DNA from: Bauldia sp965232525 | GTDB lineage: Bacteria > Pseudomonadota > Alphaproteobacteria > Rhizobiales > Kaistiaceae | DNA: 64,000 bases | Reading direction: 5' to 3' | Assembly (NCBI RefSeq): GCF_965232525.1 | Contig: NZ_OZ246980.1 | Span: forward strand, 2,790,001-2,854,000 | Shown here: piece by piece, positions 1-8,529 of the stretch | Numbering within the stretch: the stretch's first letter is position 1 | Layout of the letters: the number at the start of each line of letters is the position of its first letter | Program-made: the position numbers and the translations under genes | Notes under the pieces: generated by a model | Seen by the model: only the letters and a program-made list of their open reading frames with translations | Database searches by the model: none | What the model was told of the DNA's origin: nothing

Positions 1-541
1 CTGACAGAGCGTCGATGACGCGCTCGACCAGCCGCTCATGCGGGCTGGTGGCAATGAGGTGGAGGATGACTTCCGTGTCGCAGCTCGACTGGAAGATCGA
101 GCCGCGGCGCTGCAGCTCCTCCTGAAGCTCCAGGGCGTTGGTGATGTTGCCATTGTGGGCGACGGCAAAGCCGCCGCCGGAAAAGCCGGCGAACAGGGGC
201 TGGATATTGCGCTCGGTGGGACCGCCGCGGGTCGAGTAGCGCACATGACCGACGGCGCGTTCGCCGGGCAGGCGCTCGATGACGGCGCGGTTGGTGAATT
301 TGTCGCCGACGAGACCGAAATGCCGCTCGTCGTGGAAGGCGACGCCATCGAACGACACGATGCCGGCCGCCTCCTGGCCGCGGTGCTGCAGGGCGTGGAG
401 GCCGAGGGCGGTTAGCGCGGCGGCGTCCTGGTGGCCGAACACGCCGAAGACACCACACTCCTCGCGCAGCTTGTCATCGTCCGCCGCGAACGGGAAGGAC
501 ACCGCGGTGTCCGGGTCGATCGTGTTCGGGTCAGTTGCCAC
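1..541 (-). CDS. purF: Amidophosphoribosyltransferase, N-terminal part (gene runs off the window)
   Basis: Catalyses the first committed step of purine synthesis, moving glutamine amide nitrogen onto PRPP. About 180 codons are visible. Reading from a GTG at 541, the frame has a 28-residue propeptide and then EECGVFGVFG, so the glutaminase nucleophile would be Cys29, exposed after propeptide removal. LQHRGQEAAG, VGHVRYSTRGG and VAHNGNITN follow, all characteristic of the class II glutamine amidotransferase domain; the phosphoribosyltransferase domain lies outside the window. The GTG start lies inside the 3' end of cvpA (11 bp overlap), so the two are probably translationally coupled, as in many proteobacteria with cvpA-purF operons. 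Confidence 0.95.
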   Translation of the reverse strand, partial: MATDPNTIDPDTAVSFPFAADDDKLREECGVFGVFGHQDAAALTALGLHALQHRGQEAAGIVSFDGVAFHDERHFGLVGDKFTNRAVIERLPGERAVGHVRYSTRGGPTERNIQPLFAGFSGGGFAVAHNGNITNALELQEELQRRGSIFQSSCDTEVILHLIATSPHERLVERVIDALS

Positions 542-1172
542 CACTGCTCTCGAATAGCTGATCGATACGGTTGCGCTCCGACTCGTCGTAAGCGGGATCG
601 CCAACCGCCGGAGCGTCGGCGCTGCCGTCATTCGGCAAGGCCGGCGCGGCGGCGCCTTCGGTGTCGCCGGTTCGGAATCGGCCGAACAACCTCCCTTCCA
701 CATCCTCGGGCATCGCGGCGATCATCTCTTCTCGGATGTCGTCGAGAACGGGCTTGGTTACCGCGTCTGTAACCCACGTACCGGGGTTTGGGTATAGCCA
801 GAGAAAGAACTGGAGGGCGATCGCCAAAAGCAGGATGCCGCGAATTGCGCCAAACACGAAGCCGAAGGCCCGGTCGACCGCGCCGACACGGCTGTCGATG
901 ACAAAGTCCGAGATCTTCATGGTGATGTAGCTGGCGATGACCAGGACAACGATAAAGATCACGGCCGCGGCGGCGATCTCGGCGACCGTCTGGTTCTCCA
1001 GATAGGGCGACACCAGTGGTTCGAGCGTCGGATAGAAGAAGAAGGCGGCGACGGCGGCAGCGACCCACGAGGCGACCGAAAGGACTTCGCGGACGAAACC
1101 CCGGACCATCGCGAGAACCGCCGAAATCAGGACGACTACGATGACAATGACATCGAGGACGGTGACCGGCAT
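531..1172 (-). CDS. cvpA: CvpA family inner-membrane protein
   Basis: Predicted inner-membrane protein of the CvpA (colicin V production) family, genetically linked to purF in many bacteria; its biochemical role is unsettled, with links to envelope homeostasis. The protein of 213 aa starts MPVTVLDVIVIVVVL and has four strongly hydrophobic segments (about residues 5-24, 29-48, 64-84 and 105-125 of this start), then a hydrophilic acidic tail rich in Ala, Asp and Glu. I chose the ATG at 1172, which has a GGAAAG upstream and the family-typical N-terminus. An in-frame TTG at 1205 would add 11 residues. It lies between radA and purF on the same strand. Confidence 0.9.
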   Translation of the reverse strand: MPVTVLDVIVIVVVLISAVLAMVRGFVREVLSVASWVAAAVAAFFFYPTLEPLVSPYLENQTVAEIAAAAVIFIVVLVIASYITMKISDFVIDSRVGAVDRAFGFVFGAIRGILLLAIALQFFLWLYPNPGTWVTDAVTKPVLDDIREEMIAAMPEDVEGRLFGRFRTGDTEGAAAPALPNDGSADAPAVGDPAYDESERNRIDQLFESSGGN

Positions 1173-1371
1173 GAAGCTTTCCATTGTCGGAGCGACGGAG
1201 GCCAAGCCGTCCGCCGGTTTTGGGTATCACGATTCTCGCTGCCGCGCCTTGGCGCAAACAAGCCGTCCGTCGTCAACCCGGAAAAGGTCGGTCCGGGCAG
1301 GCCACCCAGAGAATCCTTAACACGTCGATCGATCGGAATCCGGACGTTTTTTAGACAACGCCGGCGGAAAT

Positions 1372-2781
<1,410 letters not shown>

Positions 2782-2856
2782 CGCGGGCTCCTCCTGTGTT
2801 CACATTTTGTTCTACAGGCGATTCCCGGATAAGGCAATGGGGATGGGCGGTCGGGC

Positions 2857-2920
2857 GTGTTTCGAGGCTCCGCTACGCGGAGCACCCCGATCGAGCCGGG
2901 GGCAGGCTCTCGGCATGAGG
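2857..2920. repeat. Intergenic palindromic repeat (first copy, interrupted form)
   Basis: A GC-rich unit with a self-complementary core (GGCTCCGC and GCGGAGC around TAC at 2866-2883). The second part, 2887-2920, recurs with two mismatches at 3530-3563. The outer sequence resembles the copies at 45122-45169 and 45292-45339. Confidence 0.7.
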
Positions 2921-2996
2921 GAGGGGGCAGTCTTCGAGACCGGTTGTAGCTTGCGGGTGTCGCTTGCCTTTGGTTTTCGCCACCAAACGCCGACCT

Positions 2997-3046
2997 CCTC
3001 ATCTTGAGGTGCGAGGCTACGTGAGTGGCCGAGCCTCGAAAGACGC
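2997..3046. repeat. Intergenic palindromic repeat (reverse orientation)
   Basis: Begins CCTCATCTTGAGGTGCGAG and ends GAGCCTCGAAAGACGC. The copy at 45209-45254 has the same ends but a different centre. It is the reverse-complement form of the 45122-45169 element, with CGAGG and CCTCG arms that can pair. Confidence 0.75.
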
Positions 3047-3122
3047 AACGACTTCGAAGCTGTCGGGCTGCTCCGGCATGAGGATGCTGGCGATCGACTC
3101 GACGCCAGCGTAGTCTCACCCC

Positions 3123-3347
3123 ATGCCCTATGTGTATCTGCTCCAATGCGGCGATGGCTCGTATTACACGGGCCTGACCCGACACGACTAGCTTGAAACA
3201 CGCATTGGTGAGCACCAACGCGGTGCCTTCGATGGCTACACCGCGGCCCGACGGCCGGTGAAGCTGATGTGGGCACAGCAATACGATCGGGTGATCGATG
3301 CGATCGCCATGGAACGCCGCCTCAAGGGCTGGAGTCGGTCACGATGA
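3123..3347 (+). pseudogene. GIY-YIG nuclease gene, broken by a stop codon
   Basis: Reading from ATG at 3123 gives MPYVYLLQCGDGSYYTGL, a clear start of the small stand-alone GIY-YIG (YhbQ/URI-like) nuclease family. An in-frame TAG at 3189-3191 interrupts it. The same frame then continues LETRIGEHQRGAFDGYTA, ALERR-like helices and KGWSRSR to TGA at 3345. The Tyr pair of the VYLL...YYTG motif, the Arg of the following helix and the Glu in AMERRLKGW are all present. Family members usually run about 10-20 residues further, so the 3' end also looks cut. It is flanked on both sides by palindromic repeats. A sequencing error at the stop cannot be excluded. Confidence 0.8.
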
Positions 3348-3353
3348 CGGCTC

Positions 3354-3522
3354 CCTCTCCCTTGTGAGAGAGGGTAGGCTTGCCTTGGCGAGGCACGAGC
3401 CTAGGCAAACCGGGTGAGGGGTGAGCCCCTTGACGCATCACCGACACCGCCAACACCCCTCACCAAGCTCGGCTAAGCCGGCTCCGCCGCCAAGCCTCGC
3501 TATCCTCTCCCACAGGGAGAGG
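3354..3522. repeat. Inverted pair of intergenic repeats
   Basis: Two copies of one unit face each other. The left copy starts CCCTCTCCCTTGTGAGAGAG and ends GGTGAGGGGT near 3424. The right copy, in reverse, starts ACCCCTCACC near 3455 and ends CCTCTCCCACAGGGAGAGG at 3522. Each end is itself a short hairpin and the whole can fold on itself. Confidence 0.75.
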
Positions 3523-3529
3523 ACGCGCG

Positions 3530-3563
3530 CCGATCGGGCCGGGGGCAGGCTCTCTGCATGAGG
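3530..3563. repeat. Second copy of a 34 bp repeat unit
   Basis: It matches 2887-2920 over 34 bp with two mismatches, same orientation. Together the copies bracket the GIY-YIG pseudogene. Confidence 0.75.
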
Positions 3564-3607
3564 ACGGGGTAGAGACTCAAGACGGGTTGGATCTGCGCGA
3601 CCTAGCC

Positions 3608-3757
3608 TCACGAGGCAATCGAGATCCCACCCTCCCCAAGCCGCAGCTCGTACAGCGTCAGTTCGTGGGCGGGGCCGGGGGCGGTGCCCATGACGGCGAA
3701 GCCGCTGCGCAGCATCAGCCGGTGGGAGCGGGTGTCGCGCCGAGCCGGCGGCGGTCC
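3608..3757 (-). pseudogene. 3' remnant of an unidentified gene, possibly a GNAT acetyltransferase
   Basis: Downstream of alr, in a different frame, an open stretch of about 50 codons reads RDTRSHRLMLRSGFAVMGTA, then GPAHELTLYELRLGEGG and a stop at 3608. The pattern of a short helix, GF, a strand and a C-terminal TLYELRL strand resembles the last two strands of GNAT acetyltransferases. No start codon or upstream domain is present because the frame runs into the alr 3' end. I infer a truncated gene whose 5' part was lost next to alr. The identification is tentative. Confidence 0.35.
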
Positions 3758-3758
3758 G

Positions 3759-4892
3759 TTAATCGCCGCGGTAGGTGCGGTGGTGGCGGCTGCCGACGCT
3801 GAGGCGGGTCAACAGCTCGTAGTCGATTGTGCCGGCATGGTCGGCGACTTCGTGAATCGGCACATTGGGGCCGAACAATTCGGCCCAGTCGCCGCGTCTG
3901 GTGCCGGGAATGTCGGTGACGTCGAGGGCGATCAGGTCCATGGACACGCGACCGACGATCGGCGCCGAGCGCTCGTTGATCCAGGCGCGCCCGCCCGACT
4001 TCTCGTCCGACGAACTGGCGTGGCGCGGGTAGCCGTCGGCGTAACCGATCGAGGCGATGGCGAGCATGCTCGGGCGCCCGAGCGACTCGACCGAGCCGTA
4101 GCCGACGGTCTCGGTATGCGCGGCGGCGCGGACCTGGAGGATGCGCGCTTCGAGCGTGACGACCGGCTCCATCGGGTTGGCGATGCCGGTCACCGCGGCG
4201 CCGCCGTAAAGGGCGATGCCGGGACGGACAAGGTCGAAATGAAAGTCCGCGCCGAGGAACACACCGGCGGAATTGGCGGCCGACAGCGGCACGCGGGGGA
4301 AGTGATCGCGAATCTCGCGGATCAACTCGAGCTGGTCGGCGTTGTCGGCGTGGTCCGGCATGTCGGCGCAGGTGAGATGGGTCATCACCAGGGTGATACC
4401 GAGCGCCTCGTGGTCATACTCGCGCAGGTACCGTTCGACCTCGCCCATGCTGAGCCCCAGCCGGTTCATGCCGGTGTCAACATGCAGGGCCGCCTCGAGC
4501 CGTCCGCCGTTGCGTCGATATGCGGCCCATTCCTCGACCTCGGGCAACGACGACAGCGCCGGCCGCAGGTTGGCCGCAGCGTAAATCTCCGTGCCGCCCT
4601 CAAGCAGGCCATTGAGGACATAGATGGTTGCGTTGGGCAGTGCTTCGCGAAGCCGGATCCCTTCCACCGGCAGGGCGACGAAGAAGGTGGTGCACCCAGC
4701 CCGTGACAAGGCGCGGGCGGCCGGCTCAAGGCCGATCCCATAAGCGTCGCTTTTCACCACGGCCGCCGTGACCGCGCCGCGGCTATGGCGATCCAGCGTC
4801 TGCCAGTTCCGCGCCAGCGCGGCCAGATCGATCGTCAGACGCCCGCCGGCGAAACGATGTTCGTCCAGCACCTCGGCTTCGGCTATTGCCAT
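3759..4892 (-). CDS. alr: Alanine racemase
   Basis: PLP-dependent conversion of L-Ala to D-Ala for peptidoglycan. The 377 aa protein has the PLP lysine in AVVKSDAYGIG (Lys47), HVDTGMNRLG near 137-146, LVRPGIALYG near 221-230, and the second catalytic base Tyr284 in SIGYADGYPR. VSMDLIALDV marks the C-terminal beta domain. The ATG at 4892 gives MAIAEAEVLDEHRF; a start slightly inside is possible. It is divergent from the E1 dehydrogenase gene with only 90 bp between. In relatives alr normally follows dnaB directly, but here dnaB is 6.6 kb away. Confidence 0.96.
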   Translation of the reverse strand: MAIAEAEVLDEHRFAGGRLTIDLAALARNWQTLDRHSRGAVTAAVVKSDAYGIGLEPAARALSRAGCTTFFVALPVEGIRLREALPNATIYVLNGLLEGGTEIYAAANLRPALSSLPEVEEWAAYRRNGGRLEAALHVDTGMNRLGLSMGEVERYLREYDHEALGITLVMTHLTCADMPDHADNADQLELIREIRDHFPRVPLSAANSAGVFLGADFHFDLVRPGIALYGGAAVTGIANPMEPVVTLEARILQVRAAAHTETVGYGSVESLGRPSMLAIASIGYADGYPRHASSSDEKSGGRAWINERSAPIVGRVSMDLIALDVTDIPGTRRGDWAELFGPNVPIHEVADHAGTIDYELLTRLSVGSRHHRTYRGD

Positions 4893-4952
4893 CAGTTCGT
4901 CGTCCTTTTTGTCGCCTTCATCGGACTGGCGTCCGACATATGTTCATGGCAA

Positions 4953-4966
4953 GGTACAAAAGTACC
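4953..4966. promoter_or_regulatory. Inverted repeat, candidate operator of the E1 cassette
   Basis: GGTAC-AAAA-GTACC is a perfect 5 bp inverted repeat 16 bp before the dehydrogenase start, inside the 90 bp divergent gap with alr. A TGTTCA lies just upstream at 4941-4946. The location fits a binding site for the SorC-type regulator encoded in the cassette, but this is inference. Confidence 0.4.
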
Positions 4967-4982
4967 AGCCGTTGTCCGCGCC

Positions 4983-7448
4983 ATGCCCAAGCAGCTTTTC
5001 ATTGACCCGGCGGAAACCCGCGCGCCGACCGCGCTGCGGTTCCCCGAGGTTCCGGTCCATGCCTACGCCACGCCCTTGGCGGAAGAAAGGCGGGTGCGCG
5101 GCGACGCGGTTCTGATCCGAATCCTGCGCGACATGCTGATCGTGCGCGCGTTCGAAACGATGCTGAGCGCCTTCAAGAGCAAGGGCGCGTACGCTGATAT
5201 TCCGTTTGCCTACAAGGGCCCGGCGCATCTTTCGATCGGGCAGGAAGGCGCGGCGGTCGGTGCCGCCCTGGCGCTCACTTCCGACGACCATGTCTTCGGC
5301 AGCCACCGCAGCCACGGCGAGTTCATCGCCAAGGGGCTCGCCGCGATCGCGGCGCTCGATGCGGATCGGCTGACGGGAATCATGGAGGCGCACCAGAACG
5401 GCCGACTGCTTCGCGCGGTCGAGCGTCGGCTCGGCGGCAACGATGAATCGCGGGTCGCGGAAAATTTCCTCCTCCTGGGGCTTCTGTCTGAGATATTCAT
5501 GCGGTCGACCGGTTTCAACGGCGGGATGGGCGGCAGCATGCACGCGTTCTTCCTGCCGTTCGGCGCCTATCCCAACAACGCGATCGTCGGCGCCTCCGCC
5601 GGCATCGCCACCGGTGCGGCGCTCTACAAGCGCAACCATGCTGCCGACAGCATAGCGGTCGCTCATGTCGGCGACGGTTCGACCGGCTGCGGCCCGGTAT
5701 GGGAGGCGATGAGCTTTTCCTCGATGGCGCAGTTCGCGCGGCTTTGGCCCGGCGAGACGCCGGGCGGGTTGCCGGTGCTCTTCGCTTTCATCAACAACTT
5801 CTATGCGATGGGCGGGCAGACCATCGGCGAGACCGCCGGCTGGGACCGGCTGTCGCGGATCGGCGCGGGGATCAACCCGGCGGCGATGCATGCCGAGACC
5901 GTGGACGGGTCGAATCCGCTGGCCGTCGCCGATGCGGTCGGTCGCCAGCGGGATCGTCTGATCGGCGGGGACGGGCCGGCGCTGCTCGACATCGAGTGCT
6001 ATCGCTTCTCCGGACACTCGACCACCGACGTCAACGCCTATCGCACCCGGGACGAACTCAAGGCCTGGGACGCGCACGATCCGATCGCGCTTTACGCCGC
6101 GGCACTCAAGGACGAAGGCATCCTCGACGCGGCCGGCGAAGCGGACCTCCGTGACGATGTGGCGGCGCGGATGAAGGCGGTCACCGAGGCGGCGGTCGAT
6201 CCGGACGAAACGCCGCCGGTCGACATCGCCGCCGATCCGACGCTGATCGGTGACCTGATATTCTCCAACAGCCAAACCGCGGGCACAGCCGAACCGGTCG
6301 AACTTGCTGCCGAACCGTCGACGATTTCGCGCGTGCGTCAGCTCACCAAGAAGGCGCGGTTCGGTCTCGACGACGCCGGCGAACGGCTGTCGCCGCTTCG
6401 CGCCGTGACATTGCGCGATGGCCTGTTCGAGGCACTGCTTCATCGATTCAGCCACGATCCCCGGCTGATCGCTTACGGCGAGGAGTGCCGCGAGTGGGGC
6501 GGGGCGTTCGGCGTCTATCGCGGGCTGTCGGAGCTTTTGCCCTACGATCGGCTGTTCAACGCGCCGATTTCGGAAGCAGCGATCGTAGCCACCGCCATCG
6601 GCTACGCCATGGAGGGCGGCCGGGTGGTGGTGGAGCTGATGTATGCCGACTTCATCGGCCGGGCCGGCGACGAGATCTTCAACCAGCTCGCCAAGTGGCA
6701 GGCGATGTCGGCCGGTGCGTTGCAGTTGCCGGTGGTGCTGCGCTGCTCGGTCGGTAGCAAATACGGCGCCCAGCACTCGCAGGACTGGACCGGACTGGTA
6801 GCGCATATCCCGGGGCTGAAGGTGGTCTATCCGGCGACGCCCTACGACGCGAAAGGTCTGCTGGCGGCAGCGCTCGCCGGCAACGATCCGGTGGTGTTCT
6901 TCGAAAGCCAGCGGCTCTACGACGCGGTCGAGATCTTCGAGTCGGATGGGGTGCCGGAGGATCACTACACGATCGCGCTCGGCGCACCGGCCGTTCGGCG
7001 CGCCGGGAAAGACGTCACGATCCTCACCATCGGACCCTCGCTCTATCCGGCGCTCGCCGCTGCCGACACGCTTGCGGCCGAGCATGGCCTCGGTACGGAG
7101 GTGATCGATGCCCGGTCGCTGGTGCCGTTCGACTACGGGCCGGTGCTGCAGTCGGTGGCGAAGACCGGCCGTATTCTTCTCGTCTCCGAGGCGAGCGCGC
7201 GCGGCAGCTTTGCGATGACGCTCGCGGCCACCATCGTCCGCCATGGATTCGCCGACCTGAAGGCACCACCGCGGGTGCTGGGGGCACCCAACTGGATCGT
7301 GCCGGGCGCGGAAATGGAGGCGACATATTTCCCTCAGGCGCATGATATCGTTGACGCGGTGCGCTGCGATCTGTTTGAGGAACCATCGGCGAAGCGCGCC
7401 GGGCTGCGGAACTGGGACGATCTCGATCTCGCCCGCCGCGGCCTCTAG
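4983..7448 (+). CDS. Fused alpha-beta E1 component of a 2-oxoacid/acetoin-type dehydrogenase
   Basis: Thiamine-diphosphate enzyme with both E1 subunits in one 821 aa chain. The alpha half (about residues 45-400) carries the TPP signature starting GDGSTGCGPVWEAMSF near 230 and ending FINNFYAMGG near 270. The beta half (about 475-800) has the catalytic Glu in NAPISEAAIV near 530 and the AQHSQDW loop near 597. Compared with ordinary E1-alpha, about 40-45 extra residues separate SHGEFIAKG from GFNGGMGGSMH. I chose the ATG at 4983 (MPKQLFIDP), because the upstream frame overlaps alr. The substrate is unknown; acetoin-like acyloins or branched 2-oxoacids are candidates. The neighbouring lipoyl and hydrolase genes favour an acetoin-dehydrogenase-like complex. 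No E3 gene is nearby. Confidence 0.88.
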   Translation: MPKQLFIDPAETRAPTALRFPEVPVHAYATPLAEERRVRGDAVLIRILRDMLIVRAFETMLSAFKSKGAYADIPFAYKGPAHLSIGQEGAAVGAALALTSDDHVFGSHRSHGEFIAKGLAAIAALDADRLTGIMEAHQNGRLLRAVERRLGGNDESRVAENFLLLGLLSEIFMRSTGFNGGMGGSMHAFFLPFGAYPNNAIVGASAGIATGAALYKRNHAADSIAVAHVGDGSTGCGPVWEAMSFSSMAQFARLWPGETPGGLPVLFAFINNFYAMGGQTIGETAGWDRLSRIGAGINPAAMHAETVDGSNPLAVADAVGRQRDRLIGGDGPALLDIECYRFSGHSTTDVNAYRTRDELKAWDAHDPIALYAAALKDEGILDAAGEADLRDDVAARMKAVTEAAVDPDETPPVDIAADPTLIGDLIFSNSQTAGTAEPVELAAEPSTISRVRQLTKKARFGLDDAGERLSPLRAVTLRDGLFEALLHRFSHDPRLIAYGEECREWGGAFGVYRGLSELLPYDRLFNAPISEAAIVATAIGYAMEGGRVVVELMYADFIGRAGDEIFNQLAKWQAMSAGALQLPVVLRCSVGSKYGAQHSQDWTGLVAHIPGLKVVYPATPYDAKGLLAAALAGNDPVVFFESQRLYDAVEIFESDGVPEDHYTIALGAPAVRRAGKDVTILTIGPSLYPALAAADTLAAEHGLGTEVIDARSLVPFDYGPVLQSVAKTGRILLVSEASARGSFAMTLAATIVRHGFADLKAPPRVLGAPNWIVPGAEMEATYFPQAHDIVDAVRCDLFEEPSAKRAGLRNWDDLDLARRGL

Positions 7449-7466
7449 CGCGATCAGGAGGCATAA

Positions 7467-7706
7467 ATGGACGTTCCCATCCTCATGCCCGACCTCGGCA
7501 ACGAGATCGACGAGGCCCAGATCGACGAGTGGCTGAAGGCCGAGGGGGACGCGGTCGAGGAGGGCGAACAGCTCGTGGTGGTGACCACCCCGAAGGTGAC
7601 GCTGGAGATCGAGGCGCCGGCCTCGGGAACCCTGACCTCCATCGCGATGCCGGCCGACGAAATCGCCAAGGTCGGTACGACCCTCGGGGTCGTCAGCACC
7701 GCGTAG
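7467..7706 (+). CDS. Free-standing lipoyl-domain carrier protein
   Basis: A single lipoyl/biotinyl domain of 79 aa, which would shuttle the acyl group between E1 and the acyltransferase. The fold is readable: PILMPDLGNEIDEAQIDEW, VEEGEQLVVVTTPKVTLEIE, then a mirror-image second half. The lipoylated lysine should be Lys43, in VTTPKVTLE at the hairpin tip. The start has a clear AGGAGG (7457-7462) 4 bp upstream. In acetoin dehydrogenases this domain normally forms the N-terminus of the E2 (AcoC). Here a TAG at 7704 ends it and the hydrolase starts separately 13 bp later. Biotin attachment is less likely since the MKM motif is absent. Confidence 0.88.
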   Translation: MDVPILMPDLGNEIDEAQIDEWLKAEGDAVEEGEQLVVVTTPKVTLEIEAPASGTLTSIAMPADEIAKVGTTLGVVSTA

Positions 7707-7719
7707 GGCCGGAACCGCC

Positions 7720-8529
7720 ATGCCTCCGACGCGGGAGACGTCCGCTGTCGTCGCCGGACGGCGATTGTCGTTTGTGGCGACCGATGGCGACGGGCCGACG
7801 GTGCTGTTGCTCCACGGCTTCGGCGCGGACCGGCTGACCTGGCTGCTGACCCAGCGGGCGATTTCCGAATACGCCTCCACCATCGCGCTCGACCTACCGG
7901 GGCACGGCCGGTCGGACCGCGATGTCGGGGAGGGGACGGTCACCGCGCTGTCTGATCTGGTCGCCGGTTTCCTCGATGGCCGCGGGACCGGGCCGGTGCA
8001 TATCGTCGGGCATTCGCTTGGCGGTGCGATCGCCCTCGATCTCGCCCATCGCCGGCCCGACCTGGTCGCCTCGCTGTTTCTGCTGGCGCCGGCCGGTATC
8101 GGCGGCGGCATCGACCCGGCGTTCCTGTCGGCGGTGGTCGCCATGGAGACGCTCGACGCGGCAAGCGCGGTGCTCGGTCGGCTGGTCATCCGCCAGCGGC
8201 TGATCAGCCCGCAGATGACGACACGGGTCCTCGCCCAGATGGCGCAGCCCGGCGTGCGCGATGCCTTGCGGGTGGTGGCCGATGGGCTCGCCGATCTTCA
8301 CAACCGCTTCGGCGATCGGCTCGACGCGATCGGCGCGGCAGGGATACCGATCCGGGTCCTCTGGGGCGATGGCGACACGATCAATCCGTTGACGCCGGCC
8401 TGCGCCGAGGCGCTGGCCGTGTGGCTCGAAGTCATCGATGACACCGGCCACCTGCCGCACATCGAAAGCCCAGCGGAGGTCAACCAGGCCATCCGCTCGT
8501 TCATCGAAGCAGCGGCGCGGGCGCAATGA
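7720..8529 (+). CDS. Alpha/beta hydrolase, AcoC-like acyltransferase domain
   Basis: Alpha/beta-hydrolase fold protein of 269 aa with oxyanion-hole HGFGAD near 32-37, nucleophile Ser99 in GHSLGG, acid near Asp217 in LWGDGD and His244 in DTGHLPHIE. In acetoin dehydrogenase systems the E2 is a lipoyl domain fused to just such a fold and passes the acyl group to CoA. With the lipoyl gene immediately upstream, I infer the same role for a split E2. An unrelated esterase or C-C hydrolase acting in the same pathway remains possible. It overlaps the next gene by 4 bp, so translation is coupled. Confidence 0.8.
   Translation: MPPTRETSAVVAGRRLSFVATDGDGPTVLLLHGFGADRLTWLLTQRAISEYASTIALDLPGHGRSDRDVGEGTVTALSDLVAGFLDGRGTGPVHIVGHSLGGAIALDLAHRRPDLVASLFLLAPAGIGGGIDPAFLSAVVAMETLDAASAVLGRLVIRQRLISPQMTTRVLAQMAQPGVRDALRVVADGLADLHNRFGDRLDAIGAAGIPIRVLWGDGDTINPLTPACAEALAVWLEVIDDTGHLPHIESPAEVNQAIRSFIEAAARAQ

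Larger units (their letters stand above)
2782..3122. other. Repeat-bearing intergenic region upstream of radA
   Basis: No intact gene is visible. The stretch carries two members of a palindromic repeat family (2857-2920 and 2997-3046) in opposite orientations, followed by the broken GIY-YIG nuclease gene. The radA promoter must lie near 2782-2850, but I could not recognise it confidently. Confidence 0.6.
3348..3607. other. Repeat-only intergenic region
   Basis: No gene is visible. It holds the inverted repeat pair at 3354-3522 and the second copy of the 34 bp unit at 3530-3563, directly after the broken GIY-YIG gene. Confidence 0.65.

Noticed and set aside
2857..3563. Possible CRISPR-like array because of several repeats
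   Set aside because: Repeats are few, irregularly spaced, in both orientations and there are no uniform spacers or cas genes.
4983..7448. Transketolase or DXP synthase
   Set aside because: The TPP motif and halves are arranged as E1-alpha then E1-beta, and a lipoyl domain gene follows directly.
4944..8189. A 1081-codon open frame on the minus strand across the E1, lipoyl and hydrolase genes
   Set aside because: It is antisense to three genes with intact catalytic motifs; its sequence is Arg/Asp/His-rich with no domain, typical of high-GC mirror frames.
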